This document shows, piece by piece, positions 17,612 to 26,621 of a DNA stretch of 52,516 bases. The translations under genes were made by a program, and so were the position numbers. The notes below the pieces were generated by a model, which was not told the DNA's origin, did not search any database, and was given only the letters and a program-made list of their open reading frames with translations. Source of the DNA: Lachnospiraceae bacterium (lineage in GTDB: Bacteria; Bacillota; Clostridia; Lachnospirales; Lachnospiraceae); NCBI GenBank assembly GCA_016288825.1, contig JAEELH010000189.1:1-52516 (forward strand), given 5' to 3'. Position 1 is the first letter of the stretch. Each line of letters begins with the position of its first letter.

Positions 17612-17665
17612 ATGGCCCATAGGGTCTGTTTGTGTATGCCGGATTGGATTATCGTATTCATTTGA
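17612..17665 (+). CDS. Possible 17-aa leader peptide
   Basis: A short ORF in the untranslated leader of the ABC-F gene begins ATG 17612 and ends TGA 17663-17665 (MAHRVCLCMPDWIIVFI). No ribosome binding site is clear. It lies upstream of a terminator-like hairpin, where stalling on a leader ORF could switch the hairpin. This is a candidate only. Confidence 0.25.
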   Translation: MAHRVCLCMPDWIIVFI

Positions 17666-17724
17666 ACCATCATCTTTTGATGTGCTCTTTCGGCATATTT
17701 GACGGGTTTTTGTGTATACGTTTG

Positions 17725-17753
17725 ATCTGCTTTCGGCGAGAGCAGATTTTTTT
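17725..17753 (+). terminator. Terminator hairpin in the ABC-F gene leader (attenuator candidate)
   Basis: A perfect 7-bp stem (17725-17731 and 17741-17747) has a 9-base loop and is followed by seven T. It sits 30 bases upstream of the ABC-F start codon. A terminator inside the leader of an antibiotic-resistance-type ABC-F gene is typical of attenuation induced by ribosome-stalling drugs. The competing anti-terminator structure was not found. Confidence 0.65.
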
Positions 17754-17783
17754 GTGCCATATTTACTCATGGAGGTGATATAA

Positions 17784-19313
17784 ATGGCATTACTTAGCAT
17801 TACAAATCTGTCATTTTCGTATGACGGGAGCCCGGACAGTGTATTTGAGGATGTGAGCTTTAACGTCGACACTTCTTGGAAACTGGGGCTTGTTGGAAGG
17901 AACGGAAAAGGCAAGACTACGCTTTTAAACCTTTTGATGGGCAGATATAAATATCAGGGGAGCATAACTACAAGTACGGTTTTTGACTATTTCCCCTATA
18001 ACGTCAGCGATACTGATATGGAAAAACCCGCCATTGAGCTGGCGGAAAAATGGAAACCAGGCATCGAATCCTGGCAGATCCTTATACAGCTGGATCAGAT
18101 AAAGATGGATCCCGAATGTATGTATAGGCCCTTTGGAACGCTTAGTTTCGGCGAGCGTACCCGGGTGATGCTGGCTGTGCTTTTTGCAGACGAAAATAAC
18201 TTTTTACTCATCGACGAGCCCACCAATCATCTTGATACGGACGCCAGAGAGATCGTAAAGGAGTATCTGTCCCACAAAAAGGGATTTATCCTTGTATCCC
18301 ACGACAGAGACCTTCTGGACGCTGTCATCGATCATGTGCTGGTACTTAACAGGGAATCCATAGAAGTACAGGCCGGCACCTTTTCTTCCTGGTGGGAAAA
18401 CAAGGAAAAAAGCGACGCCTTTGCTCTTTCCGAAAACGAAAAACACTTAAAGGAGATCCGCAAACTTAAAGCCGCTGCGGACCGAAGCAACAGGTGGGCA
18501 GAGAAGAACGAAAACACTAAGATAGGATTCGATCCTGTAAAGGAACCTGAGAGAAACATTTCCACAAGATCCTATATCGGGGCCAAAACAAAGAAGATGC
18601 AGGCCAGGGTCAAATCATACGAAAAAAGGATAGATCGTCAGATAAGCCAGAAAGAAGGTCTGCTCTCGGACATAGAACAGGTGGCTGATCTTAAGATACA
18701 GCCTCTTTCCTTCCACAAAGAACGGCTTATCGGTGCAAGAGATCTGTCAATCCGCTATGAGGATAGCGAGCCTCTCTTTGAAGGCCTAAGCTTCGAGATA
18801 AACAGAGGGGACCGGGTAGTCCTTTCCGGCGAAAACGGATGTGGCAAATCCACCATAATAAAGGCTATCATTGAGAAATCCGGTATGATCTCCGATGAAA
18901 GCTTTCCGGCAAAGATTGAAAAAGGAGAACTATCCGTAGGAAGCGGGCTTGTGATCTCCTACATAAACCAGGACACTTCCTTTCTTTCCGGGACACTAAA
19001 AAGCTACTGCAAAAAGACAGGTCTTTCGGAAAGCTTGTTTCTTGCCATCCTGCGGCAGCTGGATCTTGAGAGGGAACAGTTTTCAAAGGATATGACGGAA
19101 TTTTCAGAAGGGCAGAAGAAAAAGGTACTGATAGCCGCGAGCCTTATGACCCCCGCACACCTTTATATTTGGGATGAACCGCTAAATTATATAGACGTTT
19201 TCTCCCGTATGCAGATCGAAAAACTCATAAAAAAATACGCACCGACTATGCTTATAGTGGAGCATGATGTAAGATTCCAAGAAGTTGTAGCAACCAAGGT
19301 AGTGAATTTGTAA
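17784..19313 (+). CDS. ABC-F protein, antibiotic-resistance type (Lsa/Vga-like)
   Basis: It is a 509-residue soluble protein with two ABC domains and no membrane domain. It binds the ribosome and displaces drugs or corrects stalled complexes. NBD1 has a Walker A (GRNGKGKTT), signature LSFGERTR and DEPTNHLD. NBD2 has Walker A GENGCGKST, signature FSEGQKKK, and the atypical DEPLNYID with MLIVEHD at the end. The DEPLNYID motif and FSEGQKKKVLIAASL track with Lsa/Vga/Msr-type resistance proteins. The inter-domain linker (about 190-300) is Lys-rich. Length is usual. A ribosome binding site GGAGGTGAT precedes the start, and a leader hairpin lies upstream. Confidence 0.9.
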   Translation: MALLSITNLSFSYDGSPDSVFEDVSFNVDTSWKLGLVGRNGKGKTTLLNLLMGRYKYQGSITTSTVFDYFPYNVSDTDMEKPAIELAEKWKPGIESWQILIQLDQIKMDPECMYRPFGTLSFGERTRVMLAVLFADENNFLLIDEPTNHLDTDAREIVKEYLSHKKGFILVSHDRDLLDAVIDHVLVLNRESIEVQAGTFSSWWENKEKSDAFALSENEKHLKEIRKLKAAADRSNRWAEKNENTKIGFDPVKEPERNISTRSYIGAKTKKMQARVKSYEKRIDRQISQKEGLLSDIEQVADLKIQPLSFHKERLIGARDLSIRYEDSEPLFEGLSFEINRGDRVVLSGENGCGKSTIIKAIIEKSGMISDESFPAKIEKGELSVGSGLVISYINQDTSFLSGTLKSYCKKTGLSESLFLAILRQLDLEREQFSKDMTEFSEGQKKKVLIAASLMTPAHLYIWDEPLNYIDVFSRMQIEKLIKKYAPTMLIVEHDVRFQEVVATKVVNL

Positions 19314-19314
19314 C

Positions 19315-19353
19315 AAAACAGGCAGCTCCGGAAATTCCGGAGCTGCCTGTTTT
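19315..19353. terminator. Bidirectional rho-independent terminator
   Basis: A 39-base near-perfect palindrome has 19-bp arms 19315-19333 and 19335-19353, with A-run and T-run ends. It ends both the ABC-F gene and the convergent oxidoreductase gene, and overlaps the latter's stop codon. Confidence 0.92.
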
Positions 19354-20333
19354 TACTTCTCAAAAGGGAAAACAATCCCGAACTGGCTTCGTATCTCATC
19401 CATCTGACGCATGATCTCCAAAGTCTCTTTATGAGGCATCTCCTCGCATTCGATCTTGCCGTTTTCAAGCGCTCTCTTGCAGGCAAGGACCTCATACTCG
19501 TAACCCGAGATCTGCTCAGGCACAGGGATCTCCTCAATGATCCTGGGAACTGCCCGATCAGGCGCATGCACTGTGATACTTGCAGGATTATTAATATTGT
19601 CGACTGTGATAAAGCCCTCTCTTCCGCAAATAAGTCCCCGTCTGTCCGTAAGGGTATACATGGTGGTAAAAAGACTTGCCATCCTGCCATCATTGTATTC
19701 GATCATAACGTTATCCTGACCATCCACACCCGTCTCATGATAGACTGCGGTCGCAGTGATATTTTTAATATCATCACCAAATACCATGCTGGCAAAGTTT
19801 AAGGGATAAACAGTAAGGTCAAGGAGCGCTCCCCCGGCAAGTTCCGGCTTTACCATCCTCTCGTTCATGTCTATCTTGTATCCCAGATTGGCAGATATGG
19901 TACGAGGTTCGCCTATAGCGCCTTTTTTTATAAGGTCATCTATGATGCCCCTTGCCGGCATATATCGGGTCCAGATAGCCTCAGTAAGAAGGAGTTTCTT
20001 TGACTCGGCAAGCTCAATCATCTCTCTCGATTGCTTTTCATTTGCCGCAAAGGCTTTTTCGCAAAGCACATTTCTTCCGGCGTTAAGAGCCTCAATGGTC
20101 CACTTGTGATGATGGCTGTGGGGAACGGCTATATAAACAAGATCCACGTTATCATCAGCGAGCATCTCCTCATAAGAGCCGTAGGCCTTTCCCACTCCCC
20201 ACTCATTGGCAAAAGCCCTGGCCTTATCGGCGTCTCGCGAGGCGACTGCGTAATTTTCCACGCCGTCCATCTTGTTTATGGTTGCGGCAAGGCTCTTTGC
20301 TATTCCGCCCGCTCCTAAAATACCAACTCTCAT
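19353..20333 (-). CDS. Gfo/Idh/MocA-family NAD(P)-dependent oxidoreductase
   Basis: The N-terminal Rossmann fold starts with GAGGIAKSLA and contains VDLVYIAVPHSHH. The catalytic-site motif is CEKAF, with Ala in place of the usual Pro, as in some dihydrodiol-dehydrogenase-like members. The C-terminal domain has GGALLDLTVYPLNFA, the family's substrate-side strand. At 326 residues the length is normal. Substrate is probably a sugar or a cyclic diol; it cannot be told from sequence. A ribosome binding site lies just before ATG 20333. It starts 36 bases after the clpA stop codon. Confidence 0.9.
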   Translation of the reverse strand: MRVGILGAGGIAKSLAATINKMDGVENYAVASRDADKARAFANEWGVGKAYGSYEEMLADDNVDLVYIAVPHSHHHKWTIEALNAGRNVLCEKAFAANEKQSREMIELAESKKLLLTEAIWTRYMPARGIIDDLIKKGAIGEPRTISANLGYKIDMNERMVKPELAGGALLDLTVYPLNFASMVFGDDIKNITATAVYHETGVDGQDNVMIEYNDGRMASLFTTMYTLTDRRGLICGREGFITVDNINNPASITVHAPDRAVPRIIEEIPVPEQISGYEYEVLACKRALENGKIECEEMPHKETLEIMRQMDEIRSQFGIVFPFEK

Positions 20334-20369
20334 ATGTCCCCTCCTCTATACTGCCCAGTTTTGGCCTTT

Positions 20370-22592
20370 TTATTTCTTTGCTGTTTCTACAACAAACTCC
20401 CCGCTCTTTGCAGAAAGCTTTATCTTTCCGCCATTCTTAAGTTCTCCAAAAAGGATCCTGTCAACAAAAAGAGGCTTGATATCGTTTCTTATGACGCGGT
20501 CTACTTCCCTGGCACCAAACTCCTGGCTTACTCCCCTCTTTTTCAGAAGATCCCTGGCCTTTTTGTCCGATCTCAGACTTATCTTTTTTGCTTCAAGCTG
20601 GGCAGAGAGCTCACCAAGCTTTTTGCCCACAACCCGTTCTGCCATATCGTCATCCATGCTGTTAAAGACTACCACCTTACTAAGACGGTTCCTAAACTCC
20701 GGCTGGAAAGTATTTTTAACAGCATCCGTAAGAACACTCTCGTCCATGCTCTCACTTACAAAGCCTATGCCGCTCTTTCCAAGCATGTTGGCCCCGGCGT
20801 TGGATGTCATGATGATAAGGACATTTCTAAAATCTGCCTTCCTGCCCTGATTGTCAGTAAGGGTGGCATAATCCATCACCTGAAGCAGCACGTTATAGAT
20901 ATCCGCATGAGCCTTTTCGATCTCGTCAAGAAGAAGGACGCAGGAAGGATTCTTTCTGATCTCCTCGGTAAGTATACCGCCCTCCTCGTAGCCCACATAT
21001 CCGGCAGGAGATCCGATCAGCTTTGCTACCGCATGCTTCTCGCCGTATTCACTCATATCAAACCTTACAAGACGCACTCCCAGCTCATCTGCAAGGGTCC
21101 TTGCGATCTCGGTCTTTCCAACTCCCGTAGGCCCAACAAAAAGAAGGCTCGCAAGCGGTTTTCCGTCCTCAATAAGGCCTGCCTTTGCAAACTTGACTGC
21201 GTTAACGACCTGAGATACAGCCTCGTCCTGGCCAAAGATCCTGGCCCTGAGCCGCTCCTCAAGGGTCGCAAGCCCGGCAGCCTCATCCGTCTCCACCGTC
21301 TCTATAGGCACCCTGCATACACCCGTAAGGATCTCATTGATAACAGGGATATCAACTACCTGCTTTTTACGCCTTGCGGGGTGTAGCTTCCTATAGGACC
21401 CGGCCTCATCGATAAGATCTATGGCCTTATCCGGAAGATAGCGTTCATTGATGTATTTGGCACTCATCCTAACGGCATATTCCATGATGCCTTCCGCATA
21501 CTCTACTCCGTGGAACTTTTCGTATTTATCCCGAAGGCCATTTAGGATCTTTATAGTCTCCTCCTCGGAAGGCTCTTTTATCTCAACATTTTGGAACCTT
21601 CTGACAAGGCTCTTATTCTTTTCAAAATACTTTTTATACTCCTCAAAAGTTGTTGCCCCTATAAAGCGGATATGGCCGTCCGTAAGATAGGGCTTTAGCA
21701 TATTTGAGGCATCAAAAGAGCCCTCTCCAACCGCACCTGCACCGGAAAGATTATGGATCTCGTCAATATAGATAATGGGCCTTTCCTCCTTGGCGATCTC
21801 GGAAAGCACCTTTTTAAACCTTTTTTCAAAATCACCCCTGTACTGGGTACCTGCCAGCATACCCCCAAGGTCAAGGGAAAATACCTTAGCTCCCTTAATC
21901 GCATCGGGCACATCGCCGCTTTTAAACCGCTCCACAAGGCCGTAGGTAATGGCCGTCTTTCCAACTCCGCTCTCGCCTATATGGAGGGGATTGTTTTTGT
22001 CCTTTCTGCAAAGGATCTGTATGGTCCTCTCAAGCTCCCTCTCCCGTCCGATAAGCGGGTTAACATCCCGAAGTGTCTCATTAAGACACGGCGCATACAT
22101 ATGAAAACCGGCCCGCTCGTCCTTTGTCTTTACTGAACCGTCAAGATCCGCTGCTATCTCGGCCCTTTCCTCTTCTATCTCTGCCATGACCTGAAGAAGT
22201 TCCGCCTCGGATATATCCTGCTTTTGCATGTAATATACAGCATAGCTGTCATCAAGATTCCAGATAGCATGGATAAGATGACGGATATATACCGCGTCGC
22301 TTCCGCTGCTGTAGGCACTTTGGCCGGCAAAATTCAGCACATAGCTCATGCCTGCGGAAAGCTGGATATCCTTATCAGTCTTATCGATATTGTCAGCCAG
22401 ATATGATCGCAGATCGTTACCAAGAGCAACCGTATCTCCTCCACATTCTTTGAATGCCTCTGCAAAAAGCTGATCCTCAAGGATCATGATAAGGAGCATC
22501 TCGGGCGTTACGAATTCGTACTTGTAATCCGCCGCAAAACTGACAGCAGACTGGATGACCGCTGAGGCCTCTTTAGATAATTCCAGACCCAT
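20370..22592 (-). CDS. clpA: ClpA-type AAA+ unfoldase of the ClpAP protease
   Basis: It has an N-terminal repeat domain (about 1-145). AAA-1 holds Walker A GESGVGKT at 206-213 and its Walker B (IIYIDEIHNL). AAA-2 holds Walker A GPTGVGKT and Walker B VLLLDEIEKA. An IGF motif (GKSGIGF) is the expected ClpP-docking loop. It unfolds substrates and feeds them into ClpP, which is not in this window. At 740 residues it is the length of ClpA rather than ClpC. The clpS gene directly precedes it, with 1 base between the clpS stop and the clpA start, so the two are coupled. ClpA is unusual in Firmicutes, where ClpC/ClpX prevail. Confidence 0.92.
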   Translation of the reverse strand: MGLELSKEASAVIQSAVSFAADYKYEFVTPEMLLIMILEDQLFAEAFKECGGDTVALGNDLRSYLADNIDKTDKDIQLSAGMSYVLNFAGQSAYSSGSDAVYIRHLIHAIWNLDDSYAVYYMQKQDISEAELLQVMAEIEEERAEIAADLDGSVKTKDERAGFHMYAPCLNETLRDVNPLIGRERELERTIQILCRKDKNNPLHIGESGVGKTAITYGLVERFKSGDVPDAIKGAKVFSLDLGGMLAGTQYRGDFEKRFKKVLSEIAKEERPIIYIDEIHNLSGAGAVGEGSFDASNMLKPYLTDGHIRFIGATTFEEYKKYFEKNKSLVRRFQNVEIKEPSEEETIKILNGLRDKYEKFHGVEYAEGIMEYAVRMSAKYINERYLPDKAIDLIDEAGSYRKLHPARRKKQVVDIPVINEILTGVCRVPIETVETDEAAGLATLEERLRARIFGQDEAVSQVVNAVKFAKAGLIEDGKPLASLLFVGPTGVGKTEIARTLADELGVRLVRFDMSEYGEKHAVAKLIGSPAGYVGYEEGGILTEEIRKNPSCVLLLDEIEKAHADIYNVLLQVMDYATLTDNQGRKADFRNVLIIMTSNAGANMLGKSGIGFVSESMDESVLTDAVKNTFQPEFRNRLSKVVVFNSMDDDMAERVVGKKLGELSAQLEAKKISLRSDKKARDLLKKRGVSQEFGAREVDRVIRNDIKPLFVDRILFGELKNGGKIKLSAKSGEFVVETAKK

Positions 22593-22593
22593 A

Positions 22594-22893
22594 TCACGCC
22601 TCCTCCACTGTCATCCTAAAGGGGAAACCCGCTTCCTTGGCTCTCGCAAGTGCATTATTGACTCTGGTAACAGCAATATCGTAAGGATACTTTCCAACCA
22701 CAGCCTGTCCGTTTTTATGAACGCCCAGCATGATAGCCTCGGCACTCACCTGGTCCTTGTGAAATATATCAACAAGGACACCCACAACAAAATCCATGGT
22801 CGTAAAATCGTCATTGATCATAATAACGTTATACTGTCTGGGTTCCTTTATCCTCGACTTTGTCTTTTCTTTTGTACTGCCCTTTGTTGCCAT
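22594..22893 (-). CDS. clpS: ClpS, N-degron adaptor for ClpA
   Basis: This 99-residue adaptor recognises N-terminal bulky hydrophobic residues and delivers the substrates to ClpA. The core begins VIMINDDFTTMDFV, with the binding-pocket Asn-Asp, Thr and Met in place. VHKNGQAVVG gives the pocket His. The C-terminal strand ends FRMTVEEA. The N-terminal tail is Lys-rich. It is coupled to clpA and follows the diguanylate cyclase gene (14 bases). Confidence 0.95.
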   Translation of the reverse strand: MATKGSTKEKTKSRIKEPRQYNVIMINDDFTTMDFVVGVLVDIFHKDQVSAEAIMLGVHKNGQAVVGKYPYDIAVTRVNNALARAKEAGFPFRMTVEEA

Positions 22894-22906
22894 AGTCTCT
22901 TACCTG

Positions 22907-24259
22907 CTATGCAAATTCTATTCCGCACCGTCCGTTTTCCTTGGCCTTGTAAAGTGCCACATCTGCCTCTTTGAACAGCTCATCAACCTCCTTGTCCGGT
23001 GCTCCGAAAGCCGCTCCGACACTGATGGAAATCGGCGGTATATCATTCTTTGTCTTTTTGAGTTTCTCGTTGATCCTGGTAATAGCCTTTTTGATATCTT
23101 CCTTTTGGCTCTGACGGGCATGGAGCATTATAACGACAAACTCATCGCCTCCCAATCGACAGATATATGATGTCTTTTTAAAACCCTTGGAAAGGGCATT
23201 TGATACTTTTGTAAGGATCCTGTCTCCCACATCATGACCGTATGTATCATTGATCTGCTTAAAATGATCAAGATCCACCATCATGATAGCCGATGTCTCC
23301 ATATCCAGGTTATCAAGAAGGAATTCGTATCCCCGGCGATTATAAAGGCCTGTCAGTTTATCATGGGAAGCCTCATAAACAAGTTTTTCATTCCTCTCAC
23401 GATTTGCCTGATGCGTAAGGTTATAAGTCTTCGCTACGAACCTCAGCTCATACGCCCCCTTGAGAGGGATCGCCTCATCATTGCGAACGTACTCCACCAT
23501 CCTGCGAAGGGGATGCAGTACCTGACTTGAAACGATTATAACCGCAAGCAATAGTATAACGATCAGGAAGAATGTCAGGATATGTTCCCAAAGCATCTGC
23601 TTTTTCAGCCTTCCGGCTACTCTCGCACGGTCTTCCGCCATATCATCCACAAGTTCTTTTATACACTCCTGCATATGGGCGGAAATTGTTTCTTTTTGTT
23701 TTCGATAATTGGTATCAAACAAAAGGCTCTCTGCCTGATCCAGCTGTCCCCGCTTTGAAAGGTGCAGATCTCTGTCAGAAAGCGTAACAGATCTGATCTC
23801 CTCCGGATAATCGGAAACATCGTACCCATATCCCTCTACAGCAAGCCTGGCTGAATAGTACTCTGTTTCCATAAGGGAAACAGACTCCTCCATCGCCTTT
23901 GAAAGGTTCTGGTAAGCTGCCTCTTCATTTTCAACTTTTCCAATAGCCTCCAGTGCCTTTTCCCTGCGCTTTGTGACCTTGGCCTCCTCGAAATAGTTAT
24001 CCAGATATTTCTTATCTCCGGAAATGACAAAGCACCTCATCTGCTCTGTCAGATAATCCGATGCTATCTGCATCCCATATGAGCTGTCGATCCACTTAAC
24101 CATATGATCCGTAATAGAGTGGGTCTCATTATACATCCTGGATGTCAGGTTCATGGCAATAAACATTGCTATGGATATGAAAACTGCTACTATACACAGG
24201 ATATAATTAAACCGCTTGACGGTGATCCCGTTCTTTTTTATTTTATCAATGACTCTCAT
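22907..24259 (-). CDS. Membrane diguanylate cyclase (GGDEF)
   Basis: A 450-residue protein has TM1 at about 17-38, an extracellular helical sensor region at about 40-225 and TM2 at about 226-246, then a juxtamembrane segment and a GGDEF domain. The active-site GGDEF is at 370-374, with DHDKLTGLYNRRG and DLDHFKQINDTYGHDVGD in canonical form. It should make c-di-GMP from two GTP. The residues at the allosteric inhibition site (RxxD five residues before GGDEF) are missing, so product inhibition is probably lost. Its product could be removed by the EAL protein at 10185. It lies upstream of clpS on the same strand. Confidence 0.93.
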   Translation of the reverse strand: MRVIDKIKKNGITVKRFNYILCIVAVFISIAMFIAMNLTSRMYNETHSITDHMVKWIDSSYGMQIASDYLTEQMRCFVISGDKKYLDNYFEEAKVTKRREKALEAIGKVENEEAAYQNLSKAMEESVSLMETEYYSARLAVEGYGYDVSDYPEEIRSVTLSDRDLHLSKRGQLDQAESLLFDTNYRKQKETISAHMQECIKELVDDMAEDRARVAGRLKKQMLWEHILTFFLIVILLLAVIIVSSQVLHPLRRMVEYVRNDEAIPLKGAYELRFVAKTYNLTHQANRERNEKLVYEASHDKLTGLYNRRGYEFLLDNLDMETSAIMMVDLDHFKQINDTYGHDVGDRILTKVSNALSKGFKKTSYICRLGGDEFVVIMLHARQSQKEDIKKAITRINEKLKKTKNDIPPISISVGAAFGAPDKEVDELFKEADVALYKAKENGRCGIEFA

Positions 24260-24314
24260 TTTAATCCCTAAATATAAAGACTACAAAAATGGCTATACGG
24301 AGTTCAGTATATCA

Positions 24315-24345
24315 CAAAAGTGCGACTCTTGCGAGTCGCTCTTTA
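24315..24345 (-). terminator. Possible rho-independent terminator
   Basis: A perfect 7-bp stem (24322-24328 and 24333-24339) with a 4-base loop is followed on the minus strand by CACTTTTG. It lies between the cystatin-like gene and the diguanylate cyclase gene. Confidence 0.5.
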
Positions 24346-24359
24346 TATAATTTTATCTT

Positions 24360-24830
24360 TTATTCTTCTGTATCAGGTACAATGGACATGGCACCTATGT
24401 TAAACTCCGCAATCTTTGATATTGTTACCTTTCCTGTTAGGTCCTCGTAGATGTAAACCAGCGTGTAATATGGCTTTGCTCCCGGATATACGACCTGACT
24501 TTTGCACAGGAAACAATGATTCATTCCTGAAACGGGCTGGCTCCCAAGATAAGCAACAGGCTCATAATCAACTCCAACAAGGCCCTTCATTGCTTTATTG
24601 AATATCTTCTTTCTTGCTTTTGTGATCTTGGTATTTTTTGCAACGCACCACACTGCCGCTATGGGTTTTATCTCATCTCCTTCGAAGTCATAGGCACTCA
24701 TTTGAGCATCCTCTGCTTCGTACGTTTCCATTTGAGGCTGCTCTGCCTTTACCTGCGTTGTGGCCAGGAGCGTTCCTGCGATCCCCATACACATAACAAG
24801 TGAAAGTGCTGTGATAAAAGTCTTTTTCAT
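24360..24830 (-). CDS. Secreted protein with one cystatin-like domain, 156 aa
   Basis: A Sec signal peptide (about 1-29, ending QVKAE) is followed by an acidic linker and a single domain homologous to the two repeats of the protein at 7245. Matching features are AVW in place of GGW, a helix ending MKGLVGVDYEPVAY, a QPVSG loop (98-102; QVVAG in the others) followed by NHCFLC, and two strands. The QxVxG loop is the hallmark of cystatin-type inhibitors. Both cystatin-like genes are on the minus strand, about 16 kb apart. The ribosome binding site AGGAGG precedes the start. Confidence 0.8.
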   Translation of the reverse strand: MKKTFITALSLVMCMGIAGTLLATTQVKAEQPQMETYEAEDAQMSAYDFEGDEIKPIAAVWCVAKNTKITKARKKIFNKAMKGLVGVDYEPVAYLGSQPVSGMNHCFLCKSQVVYPGAKPYYTLVYIYEDLTGKVTISKIAEFNIGAMSIVPDTEE

Positions 24831-24859
24831 AGTTTTGTTCCTCCTTTGGATTTTATTTT

Positions 24860-25275
24860 TTGACTTTCACTATATACGTGTTCTATCTGTTGCCGTTTGT
24901 TGCACGAATTTTAAATTTAATCAAAAATAATATTTTGATAATAATATTTTATTATTCTTATCATATTTCGTGCGGATGCAGATATTATTCTTTTCCTATT
25001 ATTATCATATTCCGATTATTATATTTATCTTTATATATTCTTTTACTATTATGATTTGTTTATTATCATTATATTTTCTTTATCTGTTCATATTCTTATA
25101 CTTATATTCTGATAATATTCTCCTATTATTTTACGAATACTATTGCATTATGACAATAATTATGCTATAACATGATTTGGTATTATTATGATCATTTTCC
25201 GAACAAAATATTATTTTGTTCATAATCCAATAATAATATTTTCCGAATATAATATTATTCTTTTAGGAGGATTTT
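24860..25275. other. Very AT-rich segment upstream of parA
   Basis: No gene is supported here. The sequence is dominated by TTATT/TATTAT runs and may include bent or easily melted DNA. Its right end (25194-25262) holds the partition-site candidate. The strong AT bias next to parA suggests a centromere or origin-related element. Confidence 0.5.
25194..25262. repeat. Direct and inverted repeats before parA, partition-site candidate
   Basis: Two copies of ATTTTCCGAA-x-A-x-AATATTATT begin at 25194 and 25238, 44 bases apart. A perfect 21-bp palindrome (gaacaaaata, t, tattttgttc) occupies 25201-25221, and inverted aataatatt/aatattatt arms flank the second copy. The spacing is near four helical turns. 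Such repeats next to parA usually serve as operator and centromere for the ParA/ParB proteins. Confidence 0.65.
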
Positions 25276-26058
25276 ATGACCACTATAGCCATCGCAAACC
25301 AAAAAGGTGGTGTGGGTAAGACCACAACCGCAGTCAATATGGCTGCCTATCTCAATGCCAAGGGAAAGAAGACCCTTCTTATCGACGCCGACCAGCAGGC
25401 AAACTCCACTGACACCTTTAGAGGTGCCTACGAGGGCCAGGTCACGCTTTATGACTGCTGGCTAGCAAACCCTGAGGATAGGGAGAATATCAACGACTGC
25501 ATACAACATACAGAGATCGGAGACATTATTGCCGGAGATCCTCTTCTTCGCGAAGCTGAGAGCAAAATAGCCAAGGATCCCATCACAGGACTTTTATCTT
25601 TTAAAAAGATCTTATCAGACCTTAAGGGATACGAATATGTGATAGTAGACTGCGGTCCGACGCTTAGTTCCATCCTTCAGTCCATACTAGTCGCCTCCGA
25701 TGAGGTTATCATTCCGGTTACTGCCGATAGGTACAGTCTCCAGGGTATTTCCCAGATCTGGGAGACTATCCAGAATGTCAGAGACGGAATGAACAGCAAT
25801 CTTAAGATCCGGGGCTTTTTACTTGTAAAATACAATACAAGGACAAATCTTAACAAGGATATCTATTCCGCTCTGGAGGACATATCTAAGCAGCTTGATA
25901 CAAAGATATTTAAGACCTACATCAGAGAGAGCACAAAAGCTAGAGAGGCCCTTGCCGCAAGGCAGATACTACTTAACTATGCACCGAAGTCCACAACCGC
26001 AGAAGACTATGAAGCTTTTGTAAATGAGTATCTTGGTAAGAAAAAGGGAGGAAGATAA
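25276..26058 (+). CDS. parA: ParA-family partition ATPase
   Basis: A Walker-type ATPase of 260 residues drives replicon segregation. It has the deviant Walker A KGGVGKTTT (about 10-18), Walker A' motif DADQQANST and the Walker B VIVDCGPTLS. The N-terminal region is short (no extra DNA-binding extension), as in type Ib ParAs. The ribosome binding site AGGAGG precedes the start. It is followed by a small ParB-like gene with no gap. Confidence 0.95.
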   Translation: MTTIAIANQKGGVGKTTTAVNMAAYLNAKGKKTLLIDADQQANSTDTFRGAYEGQVTLYDCWLANPEDRENINDCIQHTEIGDIIAGDPLLREAESKIAKDPITGLLSFKKILSDLKGYEYVIVDCGPTLSSILQSILVASDEVIIPVTADRYSLQGISQIWETIQNVRDGMNSNLKIRGFLLVKYNTRTNLNKDIYSALEDISKQLDTKIFKTYIRESTKAREALAARQILLNYAPKSTTAEDYEAFVNEYLGKKKGGR

Positions 26059-26502
26059 ATGGCAAAGAGTAAGAGCAGCCAGCAGAGTAACCTTTCTAAG
26101 ACCGGTATAGATCTGGCAAGCGGATTTGATTTTACAAAAAAAGAAGACAAAAAGGCTGATGCGAGCTCGTTGGGGCTTGATTCAACTAAATCCGAAAATA
26201 CTACAAATATAGGAAAGACTGCTGCTTTTAAAAAAGAAACCGCCGCCACTTCCACAAAATCAGAAAAAACAGCACCTAAGGTTACACAGACAGAAAAGCA
26301 GATAACTGCCTCACATCAGGCCAAAAAGCTTCAGATACCCAATGAACCGGTAGTAGAAAAAAATACAAAGATGTCTATCGTAGTTTCTGATCTGGCAAAA
26401 AGTAATGTTGAAAAATACGCTAAGCTTTATGGATATAAAAAGCTCAGTCCTTTCTTAAATGATCTGTTTGAGAATCTTGATGCATATCTGGGAAAAGATT
26501 GA
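26059..26502 (+). CDS. Ribbon-helix-helix partition partner (ParB-like)
   Basis: A 147-residue protein begins with a disordered Ser/Lys/Thr-rich region (1-100). It ends in a ribbon-helix-helix-like segment (about 107-147: KMSIVVSDLAKS, then helices). This plan, with a C-terminal RHH, is like the small centromere-binding ParG/Omega-type proteins that pair with type Ib ParA. The start codon overlaps the parA stop region. It likely binds the repeats in front of parA. It is not a long ParB with HTH and CTPase domain. Confidence 0.8.
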   Translation: MAKSKSSQQSNLSKTGIDLASGFDFTKKEDKKADASSLGLDSTKSENTTNIGKTAAFKKETAATSTKSEKTAPKVTQTEKQITASHQAKKLQIPNEPVVEKNTKMSIVVSDLAKSNVEKYAKLYGYKKLSPFLNDLFENLDAYLGKD

Positions 26503-26621
26503 AAAATATTACTATACAACGAAAAAGGGATGTTGTTCTTTATAATAAGACAACATTTCTTTTTTATTTATATAGAAGGTGGGAATGCCTATAAATACGG
26601 CCTTGAAAGGTATTATAGTGC

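Noticed and set aside
20334-21386. Plus-strand ORF of about 350 residues opposite clpA
   Set aside because: The minus-strand clpA frame has complete AAA+ motifs throughout this stretch; the plus frame has no family signature.
24900-25190. CRISPR or tandem repeat array
   Set aside because: The AT-rich stretch has TTATT repeats but no constant repeat with unique spacers.
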